Assembly: GCA_022393335.1 (NCBI GenBank)
Contig: JAJEKB010020682.1
Span: forward strand, 79,620-143,619
DNA length: 64,000 nt
From: Macrotrachela quadricornifera
Taxonomy: Eukaryota; Rotifera; Eurotatoria; Philodinida; Philodinidae
Direction: 5' to 3'
Within the stretch, counting starts at the first letter, position 1. Every line of letters starts with the position of its first letter. Below, piece by piece: positions 22,308 to 34,142 of this stretch. Below the pieces are notes generated by a model, which worked only from the letters and a program-made list of their open reading frames with translations, was not told the origin of the DNA and searched no databases. The position numbers and the translations under genes were made by a program.

Positions 22308-23212
22308 ATGCTTCGCCATACAATTGTCACTCTATCAACTGTATTATATATTGTTCGAATAACACATGATGAAGATGCTTGTTCCAATAATTTATGCAGT
22401 GATCAATCACAGAAATGTTGTTCTGCTGTGCTTCAAGAATCACAATATCAAGTTCATTGTTGTCCTGTAAATACAACATGTTGTGGAGACAATTGTTGTG
22501 ATGTTTGTTGTGACGGTAATTGTTGTCCAACAGGTTCAAATTGTTGCGGAGGTGGTTGTTGTTCAGAAAAATGTTGTGATGATGGAAGCTGTGCAAATTG
22601 GGGAACTCCATGTAAAAGGTAAGCTTAGAAACTTAAGAAAGTCAAGCTTTTAGTATTCTATTAGAGAATTTTTATTCGCCGATGATTATGTTTTACTACA
22701 AGATGGCTCTCAAAAACAAATGAAATATCTACGTAGTGGTCATAAGGTCTATTCTGTTAACAGTCAAGGTCAAATTGTCAAAGATGAAATCATTATGATT
22801 TTACATGGAGGACCAAAAACAGAAAGTAATTTATTTTTTACATTATAGTTGAAAACGGATAAACAGACAATCTTTTCATTTAGCTCTTTTCTACACTATT
22901 ACAACTTCTCTTAATCAAAGTCTTACTTTGACTGAAGATCATTTAATAATGATCTACAATCAAAATGAAAAACGTTCAATGATGGTTGCTGCAAATAAAT
23001 TGAAAGTCAATGATTATCTTTTAATGGCTGAAACTAACTCTCAGATTGTAATCCCTGTATCAATCATATCAATTAAAATCTCTTACAAAACTGGTTTCAT
23101 CACTCCTATGACATATACAGGTAAATTATTAGTCAATGGCATTGTAACTTCATGTTATGTGAAACATCATAATGCATACAATGCAATGCACGCAATATTA
23201 TATCCATTTTGA
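22308..23212 (+). CDS. Secreted Cys-rich protein with a Hedgehog-type Hint domain, catalytic Cys lost
   Basis: Exons 22308-22618, 22665-22825 and 22884-23212 (introns 46 and 58 nt) give 266 aa. A hydrophobic N-terminus is followed by a domain of repeated CC pairs at about residues 25-103. The rest is a Hint domain as in Hedgehog autoprocessing proteins: ADDYVLLQDGS, VYSVNSQGQIV, LTLTEDHLIMI (conserved TxxH) and GKLLVNGIVTSCYV. Family members start the Hint with Cys-Phe at the cleavage site. Here that position reads EFLFADD, with Phe (TTT) where Cys (TGT) is expected, so self-cleavage should fail. The frame stops at TGA 23210-23212 but continues open to 23404 with plausible protein (HLTNEPFPIEMQ), suggesting a second lesion. 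Probably a decaying paralogue. Confidence 0.8.
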
Positions 23213-23683
23213 TTATATTGTTATTTGACGAAAGATATCTTTCATCTGACTAATGAACCATTTCCAATTGAAATGCAAGTAAACAATCTTGTCAAAGAAG
23301 ATGAATATTATGGACATATACTCGTTAGAAATATGCATCAATCAAAAGTAATCATAAATTATATTGTGCATGACTTATTATTACATTCATTTTTGAGCAT
23401 CTGAGAAAAGACAATTATTAGATCTGAGTAGAACACGACATTTTTTGAAAGCATTTTCTCCTCCTTGGTTTGCATAGTTTTTTTCTTTTTTATTCAAATA
23501 AATTTAATTAACCAAGAAAGATATTGATGAGTTTAGAGAGCATTATGAATACTATGTGAATGTGTATAATTTGTGACATAATTCAATATCATGTATCGAC
23601 ATTAATTATGCAATATACAAAAATATATGTATATATATGCTTATTTGGATTTAGAATATGAAATGAATACATTTTAATCTAAT

Positions 23684-24122
23684 TTAACGTCTTTTCTCCT
23701 TGCGACCACCATACTTAATTCCAAGTTCCTTTAAAATTTCTTATTTTCCAATATAACACAATTTAGATTCTTTTATAATATCGGTTGGATCATCTTTCCG
23801 ATTGGGACTTATATCGAATACTTGACATATAAAATCATAGCATGAAGATACTGCCGTTGGTGAAGACGATGGATGATAGGAGCGAAGTGGAAAATAAACA
23901 TGACATCCATTACTGTCTGTGGCAACTTCTGCATTACCGCAATTCAGACCTAGATATAACATATTCACTCGAACAGTTTGTATGTGCTTGTCTAGGACCA
24001 ATTTCATTTTGTTAGCACATATGGTTATATTGGTTTTGCCGTCAAATCGAGAATCATAATCACATGTAAGAAGGGGAGGAAATCCGTGGACTTTTAACAA
24101 ATGATTTATCGCTAGTCCACCA
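23684..24122 (-). CDS. Unidentified Cys-containing exon, interrupted near its end
   Basis: The frame runs from a probable acceptor (CTTTCAG, 24129-24123) down to a TAA at 23743-23741, about 126 codons. After that TAA the same frame encodes 18 further residues ending GGRKEKRR before the next stop at 23684. Visible traits are seven Cys, several in short motifs (LTCDYDS, LNCGNAE, SSCYDFICQVF), and a basic tail. No ATG starts it, so at least one upstream exon is missing or lost. No family was recognised. The TAA would be a CAA (Gln) with one C-to-T change. Real exon or relic cannot be decided from sequence alone. Confidence 0.45.
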
Positions 24123-24129
24123 CTGAAAG

Positions 24130-25194
24130 ATCATTTCTCGTTCTCTTAATAATTTGAACAAGGAAAGTTAAATTTTCATTTCTATTAACATATGATGGAA
24201 AAATCAAATATTATAGAACCCATGGGTCGATAAAAAAAAATTCCGGCATCTCTGTTTCGCACATAAAATGCAAAGATAAATCGTCATTTTCACATGGGTT
24301 TTCTCCGACTTAGTCTATTTCTCTATCTTTTTTCTTTAATTTTTATGAAACAGGAACCAGTTTGGTTCAATCGTAACGTAATTAAATGGTTAGTTGAGAA
24401 AGAACATAGGATGCGAAAGCCAGCTACTCATAAGTGGCGCATCGATGAGTGATTCTCGTTAGTCTCTAAGATTGATATGAACCATTCTTTCGCAATACCT
24501 TCAACCAAATGTGAAATATTTTTCGAAAGAGCTACATCAATTGTAGTCTAGACGACTGATTTTAACGCTCTCCTAATGCTCCAGAAAAAATCCATGGTGA
24601 GAAATGGCCGACGCACTATATTTTTCGAATTTGAGATTGCCAGTTTTGCTTTTGAAAATTGTAAAACATGAAAGATTTATCCAAACTGAATTGATTGTAG
24701 CAAAGCATATGAATTCTTAATCTGATAATGATCCTCAAAATGAGTAGAATAAATTCAGTTGAGGATCAAGTAGGTCATAGCAACGAGGGTTAATTGTTAA
24801 ACACGTGAAATATTATTGATAAAATATCTGAATGTTTTTAATATACAATTAAATAAATCAAAATCAATTCAACTTTTTTTCTTTTCACCTTTCAAGATCT
24901 ACATATCTCATCTTCAGATGAGAAAATAAAATACTATATAAAAGATAAATTATTTTAAATATATTTCAATAATTTGAAAGAAAAATGTGTTTATTTTGTA
25001 TACCAAAAAATATATATGTATGATGATTTAAATTCAGTTAATAATGTTTTTCAAATTTCTCGAAAAAATATAAAATAACGAGAGAAGAATAAAACTAAAA
25101 GATTTTGTATATAACTCATAAAAATGATGTGTTTAATAATAACTTTATAGAAATCTATCTTTCTTATTCATATACATATTTTACAATAATAAAG
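24130..25194. other. Intergenic DNA leading into the micropeptide array
   Basis: No gene in 24130-24780. From about 24800 the sequence matches the region upstream of copies B and C (for example CATCTTCAGA(T/C)GA at 24909 and 41230), so the duplicated unit extends this far. Confidence 0.5.
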
Positions 25195-25642
25195 ATCAAA
25201 ATAAAACTTCCAAGTCATTATTAGACAATGATATAAGTTGGATATTCCCAACATATAATATTGTTTTCATTGTTAAAATTGAATACGAGACAATATTTGC
25301 ACGCATGATTTATTTCTCTTTTCATTCACAAATAGAAACACATGACAATTATGAATAAGTGTCTTTCATAAGTCGGATGTAGAGAAAACAAAGAAATGTA
25401 AATAGATGCTTTATATAATTACATCATCGAATTATCTATTGCATTAGAAATTGGTCTATTCATCATTAATCATGATAAAAAAATTTCCGAAAATAACAAT
25501 AAATGCAACTGAAGCGTGAAAGCTTACATATGATTTTTGTAATGTACTGACTAATATCATTGTATATAAAAAGCTGTGTTATATACATCTAATTCATTAT
25601 TGATATTTCCCGTTGACATTTAATCCAACAAAACAAACAAGA
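25195..25642 (+). promoter_or_regulatory. Conserved promoter block, micropeptide gene A
   Basis: Near-identical to blocks before copies B, C and D. Within it are GACAAT-N8-AGTGTC (25344-25363), an overlapping dyad TTATGAA-N9-TTCATAA (25349-25371), then TCGGATGTAGAGAAAACAAAG, and a TATATAAA box at 25563-25570. The 5'UTR exon runs from about 25590 to the donor at 25643. Confidence 0.75.
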
Positions 25643-26215
25643 GTAAGTTACTGTTAAGCATATATGAGTGAATTCAGCTAATATTGTAATGTTTCATATA
25701 AACTATCGGACAAAAATAAAAAATTTTCGTTGTCCATTCGATAGGACTCTGTCAATTGTGTATAAATAACAATAATTTTCCAACAATCAGATTTTTCATT
25801 TAAGAAAAACACTCGAGTTTCATTAAAAAATACATAGTTTCCAACACAATAAAACGCATAATTTTCGAAATATTTTGACAAAATAACAATCTACTTAGTC
25901 TTATTATATATTAATTGAAAGATTTTAAAAGCAGAAAATCTAATGAGTATATATAGAACTTTATCAGCATATAGATACATATTTTGAGGATAAAAAAATG
26001 CGGATGATACATCTTTAGTAGATTGAATCAAATCTGTTGGGACATTAAGTAGATTAGAGCCTAAAAAATATTTAAAAAAAAAATTATTAAAATTGATTGA
26101 GAAAAATTTGAGATATAAGCATTTTCGTATTGGAAATATTACCGCACGATTTACTCATATGTTTTAATGATTTATTAAAAATATTTTCTCCTTTTATTTT
26201 TTAGATCATTTAAAA

Positions 26216-26338
26216 ATGTACGGTATTGGATTTGGTATTGTTCCATTAGCAACTACAGTTGCAATTTGTCCATGCATTCCATGTCTGTATATTCAACCAA
26301 TTTGTGCTTTGCCAATCTATCCAATCATATGTTGTTAA
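26216..26338 (+). CDS. Micropeptide gene A (40 aa, hydrophobic, Pro/Cys-rich)
   Basis: Encodes 40 aa beginning MYGIGFGIVPLATTVAICPC and ending PIYPIICC, with six Cys, six Pro and almost no charge. The ATG lies 11 nt after a 5'UTR intron acceptor (TTTTTTAG, 26204). The intron (25643-26204, 562 nt) starts with the same GTAAGTTACTGTTAA as the 65-nt introns of copies B-D, so it has gained roughly 500 nt. It is the most diverged of the four promoter-identical copies in protein sequence but keeps length, Pro spacing and the terminal CC. No signal cleavage site; it could insert in a membrane as a whole. Function unknown. Confidence 0.7.
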   Translation: MYGIGFGIVPLATTVAICPCIPCLYIQPICALPIYPIICC

Positions 26339-27235
26339 GGCATTTAAACCTAACAAGTTACTTATCATGAACATTATAAACATTAAATTTTATTTTTTTT
26401 AAAAAACTATTTAACTAAAAATGAAAAATAAATAATAATCAAGATAAAAATATAGATATTCACATTTAATGATAATTTTCAATTAAATTAAAATCGAATA
26501 AATTATTTTATTTTTTATTCTTTTAAATATATAAATCATAATATCAATTAAGATTATTTTGTTTTTTACTTTCATTTTTAATTTATTCAAAGAAATCATT
26601 GAATATTCTTCAATTTATAAATTATTATTAAGTTTTTTATTATCTTATACACTTTTATAATTTTTTTAAATTAATAAAAATTCATAATTGATACTTTCAA
26701 TTGATTCACTCATTTCGACAATTATACTGATCAGTTGACTAAAATCGATCTTATATTTATGAATGTTTATAGAGGTGGATATTTTTAGGATTACTAGTAA
26801 TAAAAGAAGAGTCAGAAAACTTGTTTGAAATATAGACTCATAGAAATTTAAAATAATTCATAAATCCTTAATAATTTAAAATAACAATTGCTTCTTATTA
26901 TTTTATCAATTAATTTATTTTAGAATACTAATATATTTATGTTTTCATTATTGAATATATGTAATACATAATATTCTCAGTTTGTTTTGTTTTAATCTTA
27001 AAATTGATATTTATAAGAAAATAAAGAATAAATTAAATATGTGAAATATTATTTATATTTCATCACAATGATTTTAATAGATTAAAATTTTCATGCATTT
27101 GTCTTATCAATATATGTAGAAAAGAGATTCTAAACACAATGTCTATTCAATGTGTCAAAGAATTTTCAAATGTCTTGAAAAATGATATAATAATCAGAGT
27201 AGAATAAAAATAAAATATTTTGGAAATATCTAATC

Positions 27236-27669
27236 AAAATAAATCTTCAATATCATTATTAAACAATGACATAAGTTGGATATTTCCAACATATAATATT
27301 GTTATTATTGTTAAAATTGAATATGACATACAATGTGCAGATAGAATGTATTCATATAGAAACACATGACAATTATGAATAAGTGTCTTTCATAAGTCGG
27401 ATGTAGAGAAAACAAAGAAATGTAAATAGATACTTTATATAATTACATCATCGAATTATCTATTGCATTAGAAATTGGTCTATTCATCATTAATCATGAT
27501 AAAAAAATTTCCGGAAATAACAATAGAAACAATTGAAGCGTAAAAGTTTACATGTGATTTTTTCAAATGTAATGATTAATATGATAGTATATAAAGGGAG
27601 TATCATATACATCTAATTCACCATTCATTTATCCGCATATTCACAGCTAAGCTAAGGTAACAAACAAAA
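27236..27669 (+). promoter_or_regulatory. Conserved promoter block, micropeptide gene B
   Basis: Same order of elements as before gene A: GACAAT-N8-AGTGTC (27368-27387), dyad TTATGAA-N9-TTCATAA (27373-27395), a long identical stretch through ATTACATCATCGAATTATC, and TATATAAA at 27588-27595. Donor at 27670. Confidence 0.75.
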
Positions 27670-27745
27670 GTTAGTTACTGTTAAATATATGTATTTGTGA
27701 TTTGTTGATTAAATATTTTCCTATTTCTTTAAAGACTATTTGAAA

Positions 27746-27868
27746 ATGTGTTTAATTGGAACGTGCATTACTTGTGTATCACCTATGATTGTTGTTTATC
27801 CTTTTGTAAGGGTGGTCCCATTTGTACCAATTTGTCCGCTGGCAATCTGTCCAATCATATGGTGTTGA
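27746..27868 (+). CDS. Micropeptide gene B (40 aa)
   Basis: Starts MCLIGTCITCVSP and ends CPIIWC. The 5'UTR intron is 27670-27734 (65 nt; donor GTTAGT, acceptor TTTAAAG), 11 nt before the ATG. The first 13 residues equal those of copies C and D despite silent changes. It carries the only Trp in the family, replacing the first Cys of the usual terminal CC, and one Arg. Transcription would run from the TATA box at 27588. AATAAA motifs follow downstream. Confidence 0.75.
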   Translation: MCLIGTCITCVSPMIVVYPFVRVVPFVPICPLAICPIIWC

Positions 27869-28818
27869 CGAATTCTAGTTGGCAATTAATTAACTGTCAA
27901 CTCTAAAAACATAAACTCTTATTTAATATACAAGAAAAATTACTAAGCTAACAATCAAAAATAAATACTAATCATAATTAAAATAGATATACACATTTAA
28001 TGGTAATTTTAATTATTTTTCCATTGTATATGTAATTATGTATGTTTTTAAACTAACAATAATTTGAGACAGACTAAATTATTTTACTTTCATTTCTAAT
28101 CCATTCAATGAAAGAAATGAGTTTAGTATAAATAGAATTTAAAATATTTTTTATATATAAAATTTATTCATCTTTTATTATTAATTAATAAACTTTATGT
28201 TGATATTTGATATTAGTGAAATGAATATTTGTGAGAAACGGTAAAATTATAATAAAAACAAAATTCTTTTATATTTACTATGAAAACAATAGTTAATCTA
28301 AAACATATTTTATGTTTAAATAATATAAGATTCTTAATACTCTTCTTATGTTCTATTAACAGTTCAAATTTTGTTCAAATTTTGTAATAGACGCAAATAT
28401 AAAATAATAGACAAAAAAAACACATTTGACAATTTTCTTGTGATAGAAAAAAAACTTTATGTTTTTATTATGAAATGTATTGATTTAATGAGAATAACAA
28501 TCATACTACTGAAAAGTTTATTCTCATCTAATTTATCGATAATATTGGCAAACTTAATAATATAGAATTTTAATGTGTTTTAAATAATATTTTTCAATAG
28601 ATTTACTTATATTAACAACTGTATTAATCTCCTCATTAAAATCGATCTTATACTCATGCTTGTGAATGGAAGTAGATATTTGTAGGATTAGAAGTAACGA
28701 AAGAAGAATGAGAGAACTTGTTTGAAAGGTAGACCTATATAAATGTGAGAAAATTCATAAATTCTCAATAAGTGGGAAAAAACAATTCTTTTTTATTAGT
28801 GGTAGGTATTATCAGAAT

Positions 28819-29030
28819 ATAAACAGTCATGACCAATTTTGACCTTGTTTAAGAGTCTCAGCAAATGGCTTTATTCAAATTCATCATCATCATCATCATA
28901 AAATGACAGTGAAATTGCAATCGATTTCTAGAATAGAGAAAATACAGTATCAAAATATATGATGATGAACTTGAATAAAGTCATCTGTTGAGATCCTTAA
29001 ACAAGTTTGAAACCGTCTATAGCTGCTTAT
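28819..29030. repeat. Palindromic MITE-like repeat
   Basis: Arms of about 75-80 bp (28819-28902 and 28955-29030) are inverted copies, joined by an ATC/CAT-rich centre. A lone partial arm recurs at about 46122-46180 in the flank of copy D, showing that the element predates the segmental duplication or inserted twice. No target duplication could be fixed. Confidence 0.65.
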
Positions 29031-29844
29031 TTTCATTCATCTCAATATCTATTAATCAGTATCGTTTGATGAAGGTACTGAGCTTTATATCTGCTGAAAA
29101 TAATTAAAAATACTGCATATATATCACGAAATGTGCCCATTATTTGTTTTAGTGTGTGTTCGTGTTTCCGCCTTCACCCTCATTGAGAGAGATATCCTTG
29201 CGTATGTTTCTATCCAGTCTTATCTTGTTTCTAGGAAATTATTTTCCTCTTTCCGGAAAGCACTTTCCTGGAAACTAATATAAGGTACTGTATGCACAAT
29301 TCAAACTATGCAACATTGCAACCCTAACTTACAGATACTTTGCCCGCAGATTATTATTACCCTTCTGCTAACGTATGATATTTTTTATTGGTTTTTGTGA
29401 ATTTGTCTTTTCCAATAAACAATTGAAGCACATCCTTTTTCATTAGTAAGAAAACTAGCTCATTTGGTTATAATACAGCGAAGATATTCAAATTTTATCC
29501 GTATTATTGCCTTTTCAAATATTCTGAAGTACAATAATCAAGACGCACAATTCGATACATGTTAATGAACACAAAAGAGTATTTTAGAGACATCTTACAA
29601 GTTAAAACTTCGTGTTGATCACTATCTCTACTATTTCAAATTTTTGTTGAATATAGATCAATAGAACGTTTTTTACATGAACAAATTCTACAAAATGACA
29701 GAACCTTTTGGACACTCTAAGCAAACAGCAAAATTTCACAATGTGCAGCCATTGCATGCAAATGTATGGTTATAAAACAATCGACAGTTATCTTGCTTTT
29801 TTAAAATAATTCATGAACATATCTTACACAATAGTTATGTAAGA
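29031..29844. other. Spacer without recognised features
   Basis: No gene or repeat recognised between the palindromic repeat and the solo LTR. Confidence 0.5.
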
Positions 29845-30096
29845 TGTTAGGAAGTGGTACACACACCTCTTCAGATGTAGCTTGCCTGCATCTCTTATCT
29901 ATAGAAATGTTTTCCTTTCGTTCTCTCTTCTTTTTCTCTGTATATCACATATATGCATTTTTTCTTTCCTGTCTATTACATATATGTGGTCTTTTCCTTT
30001 CGTTCTATATATAGCATGCAACTTTTCATGAATAAACCAGAGCGATATACGTCTACATCCATCTCATCTCGATGATCTAGAGTTGGACACCTAACA
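29845..30096 (+). mobile_element. Probable solo LTR
   Basis: A 252-bp unit with retroviral-type ends TGTTAGG...CCTAACA. Internal order fits an LTR: pyrimidine-rich U3 with an internal duplication around TTTTCCTTTCGTTCT, TATA-like CTATATATAG (30004-30014), then AATAAA (about 30031) close to the 3' end. No matching internal region or second LTR is in the window, and no clear target-site duplication was seen. Confidence 0.5.
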
Positions 30097-31121
30097 CCCT
30101 TTACCCTCATCCCCCAATGTCCACTTCAATGAACATTGGAAAAACAGTTGCAAAAAAGTAAGAAAGCATCTGATTGAGAAACTCTAAGGACGCTTTTTGT
30201 AGTAAACTTCATGGGCTACCAATTGGTAAAAAAACCTTTTTTTTAGCTGCGCTCGTTTGGAGATGTGTGGCTCCTATAATCGGCAATTTCGAAAAACGAC
30301 TATTGTGTTATAAAAGTAATTTTCTATTTCGAAGCAATAAACCATCCGGCGGCCTATTGTGTGATACATGTAGAAAAAGATGTCCACTAGTAATATGCTT
30401 AGGTTCCAGAATTTTTAGAAAAGCTTATGAGGCCTTTATATGGTAAAATATGCAATAGCCACTAAAAGATTTCTACAATAGTAACATCCTGACCCATAAA
30501 TATCCACGAATCAATGCAACAATTGTCTCAATCATGTAGAGTTATAGAGCAGACATTTTTCTATGAAATGAAACGTTCTCGAACTCTGTACGACGTTTCT
30601 TCACCGAGATACATCAGTTTTGCTGAATGCTCGTGAGAATTGGTTAAAATTTTCCCCCTACTTCCCCTCACGAATATGCCCCAAAATTGAAGAAAGCATT
30701 TCTTTGATTTCATCATACTTTTGGCATATTGAAGGCATCAATACTTTAATTCTAATGTAATTTTATTGCTAGCGCTTTTGGAACTACTGTGGGGTGTAAA
30801 AGGATAAGAAAGAAATGATCAAACATCTATATAGAATGAGTTAAGCAACAACAAAATGTAACGATAATAAATTATTATGATATTTACTTCAATTTTTTGT
30901 CGTACTTTGAAAAACGAAAAGAACAGAAAAGAAAAAGAAAAATGCACTTTCATCTTTGACAACAACATAATACTTGATGACTGTGTACGTACGAATTGCA
31001 CGATGACGTAGACAGGTGAATCAAATACAGCTATAAAAGCAGCAACAATGAAAACCATTTTTATCTACAAATTTCGTTTGAAAGTTGAACGTGTTTACTT
31101 ACTTTTATTTTCGCTTTTAAA
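30097..31121. other. Spacer upstream of the monooxygenase
   Basis: A 90-codon frame at 30174-30446 has Cys pairs (CDTCRKRC) but no recognisable family or start context and is not called as a gene. The promoter of the next gene should lie near 31000-31121. Confidence 0.45.
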
Positions 31122-32824
31122 ATGGAGGATACATTACCAAGCAAAGGACGCTTATTGTTACTTATGCTATGTACTTATATGGTACTGATTTTGACAACTG
31201 TGGTGGGTTTTATTGGCCAATTTTTCTACGGGCTCATATACGATTTATGTGGTTTTGTCAAACAAAGGGCAAATCGAAAACTTAACATAGATGAAAATCA
31301 AAACAAAGATGAATATTATGCTGTTATCATCGGTACTGGTTTTTCTGGTTTATGTATGGCTATTAAATTAAAAGAATTAGGAATAGATAATTTCATTTTA
31401 ATCGAACGTCTTGCACATGTTGGTGGTACATGGTATGCTAATACATATCCAGGTTGTGCATGTGATGTTCCATCTAATCTTTATTCATTTTCATTTGAAC
31501 CTAATCCAAAATGGTCACATTTCTTTAGTCGACAACCAGAAATAGGTGAGTATCTTGAACATTGTACAGATAAATATGATATTCGTCGACATGTTAAATT
31601 AAATACAACAGTTACTCAACTTAATTGGATAGAAGAGAGACAAGTATGGCAAATAACAACTCAATTAAATAATAAAGAAAAGAAAATCTATGCTCGATTT
31701 GTTATGGCCGGTTATGGACCATTATCAAATGCATCTTATCCAACTGATATTCCTGGTATTGATAAATTTCAAGGACACATGTGTCATACAGCTAAATGGA
31801 ACAAGACAATTGATTTTAAAAATAAACGTGTAGCAGTAGTTGGAACTGGTGCTAGTGCAATTCAAGTTGTACCTGAAATTCAAAAATCTGATGTAACACA
31901 ATTATTTGTTTTTCAACGAACACCAGCTTGGGTTCTTCCTCGAGCTGATCGAGTTGTGTCAGATTTCGAAAAGCAACTTTTTATTCGATTTCCAATTTTT
32001 CAAAAACTTCTTCGAAGTCTTATATATTGGATACGTGAATCAACTGTGTTATCATTTACTTATCGTTTACCTCTTCGATTTATTAATGCAGAACTTGTCA
32101 AATATAATCTTCATATGCAAGTTAAAGACGAAGAATTAAGAAAAAAATTAACACCATCATTTGAATTAGGTTGTAAACGTGTTTTGATCACAAATGATTG
32201 GTATCCAGCATTACAAAAATCAAATGTAAAATTAGTAACAAATCGAATTAAAGAAATTAAATCAAATTCAATTGTTACTCATGATGGTGATGAATATCCA
32301 GTAGATATTATTATATGGTCAACTGGTTTTCAAGTTCAAACATCTCCTTTACCTATATATGGAGTAAATGGGATTTCACTAACTGAACAATGGTCACAAA
32401 CTATGCAAGTAAGTTTTTTTTGTTATCTAAAAGTTATATTTTAATATGTTTTATTCTTTTTAAGGCTTATCGCGGTGTCACTGTTCCAAACTTTCCAAAT
32501 TTATTTATTCTTCTTGGTCCAAATACTGGTCTTGGTCACAATTCTGTGATAGTTATGATTGAAGCACAAGTACACTATATTATTGAAGCTCTTGTATATA
32601 TGCAAAAAAACAAAGTACGAATTCTGGACGTAAAACAAAGTGCACATGATGAATATAATCACAAACTACAGTCTAAATTGAAAACAACTGTATGGCAAAG
32701 TGGTGGTTGTCATTCATGGTATCAAGATGTTAAAGGGAATAATACAGCTATTTGGCCCGGTTTTACATGGATATACGTCTTGTTAATGAAATATTTTGAT
32801 TCTAAGAACTATATTTTTCAATGA
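31122..32824 (+). CDS. Membrane-anchored Baeyer-Villiger monooxygenase (class B flavoprotein)
   Basis: Inserts one oxygen next to a ketone carbonyl using FAD and NADPH. Exons 31122-32408 and 32465-32824, with a 56-nt GT-AG intron in phase 0, give 548 aa. Visible motifs: FAD-binding GTGFSG (residues 71-76); GGTWYANTYPGCACD (101-115), a typical BVMO motif; the diagnostic fingerprint FQGHMCHTAKW (216-226, FxGxxxHxxxW); NADPH-binding GTGASA (241-246); and the C-terminal LLGPNTGLGHNS. An N-terminal hydrophobic segment (about 11-35) would anchor it to a membrane, an addition absent from most bacterial enzymes. BVMOs are chiefly bacterial and fungal, so horizontal acquisition followed by intron gain is plausible. 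All catalytic motifs are intact. Substrate cannot be told. Confidence 0.92.
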
Positions 32825-34142
32825 TTATTAACTGTTTTCTTTTACATTACAAAAAATTGTATAAACTTTTTCTCGAAAATATTGAGCGATTTAATTCAAG
32901 AGAAATGGTTTGTTTTATGTTTTCACATTATCTCTGTATAGTTTTCACGAGATATTCTACATATATGTCAAGAAAATATGCACTGCAAAGATTTGTATAA
33001 GATTACATCAGATATTCGAATTCAGTTGCAGGTATAAAAACAATTGAAGTAATAGTATTGTGAGCGAGTATAGTATATAAAGGACTCCGCCGATTAAGGA
33101 ATCAAATCTGTCCCTCTACAAAGGTATCATTTTCTTCAAATTGACTTTTACTCACAGAAATAAGAGAATGTCTTTATAGTCTCATAACACGACACGAAAT
33201 AATCAGGATTCCTTAAAAATTCTTTTCTCGAATATAGAGAAAGATTTTTAAATTCTGGTTTCATATTTAGAAACGATATTATAGACGTTCTGATTCCACA
33301 TAATCGCTATTTTTTCGAACTTACTAGAAATCGAAAAGATGGCATGATTTCAACAATAAAACACTCTATATTCACGAAACTTTCAGAAAAACTTGCTTAT
33401 ATACTGAGCTTTCTTCTAATAGTATTATGGGCTCTACATTTTTTAGTCCAAAGTTTCACTTTATACTTAAACATTTGCAGATATCACTATATTGTATAGA
33501 AATTCAGCTTATATTTCTCAATTTTAATTAACAACAATTAGTTTTGAGACAAATGCATATGATATTTGGAATTAGCCCCAACATCTAACGAGAAAACCTC
33601 CCGAAGTGGAACCCTCCGTTTGGGCTCATATTTTATCTGTAAGTAGGAGTCATAGCATAGATAAGAGTCCTAAAAGGATTTGTCTCCATAGTCTGTTGTT
33701 GTTGGGATATTGGGTTTTTAAAGTATTAGAATAACTCACTATCGTGGTCCTCCTCAGAGACATCTAAAAAACTCATTTTCAAATTTAGAATTGAAACTTT
33801 TTATACAGTGAGGTGTTAATGAGAGTGGTTTATTGTGAAAGTTTCAGTTTTTCTGAATGCTTCTATGGCAAATAAGAACATCAAAACTTGCCTCCTTACA
33901 TTCAGGTTCATAATACCGCTGTCGATTGAATGTAATTTTGCATCGACAAAATTACTAACAATAAAAATGAATGTCTCTGCTGCTGGTAAGATTGCGTTAT
34001 TTATCGTCAATTATTTGCTCATTAAAGAAAAAGTTACAGGAACACACAAATACAGGGTGCTTCGTAAGTTTTGAGGCGCGACAAAATTCGTTTATACGGA
34101 CATCTAGAACAATGTCAAATCATTATATCTTTATATCAGCTT
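32825..34142. other. Intergenic spacer after the monooxygenase
   Basis: No gene recognised. A TA-flanked CAGGGTGC at 34051-34060 resembles the terminus of the foldback family that follows, but its partner is uncertain. Confidence 0.45.

Noticed and set aside
22327..22611. 94-codon minus-strand frame opposite the Cys-rich exon
   Set aside because: Antisense shadow of the Cys codons; the + strand has signal peptide, splicing and Hint domain.
19881..23743. Reassigned stop codons (alternative nuclear code)
   Set aside because: TAA, TAG and TGA all end intact genes elsewhere in the window, so local mutation is simpler.
28371..28565. 64-codon + strand frame in the flank of micropeptide B
   Set aside because: The paralogous flank of copy D (45470-45690) has indels that break it, so it is not conserved as coding.
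28860..28902. Possible CRISPR-like repeat of ATC triplets
   Set aside because: Simple microsatellite in the loop of a palindromic MITE; no spacers.
30174..30446. 90-codon + strand frame with Cys pairs
   Set aside because: No recognisable family, promoter or conserved spacing; kept only as a note.
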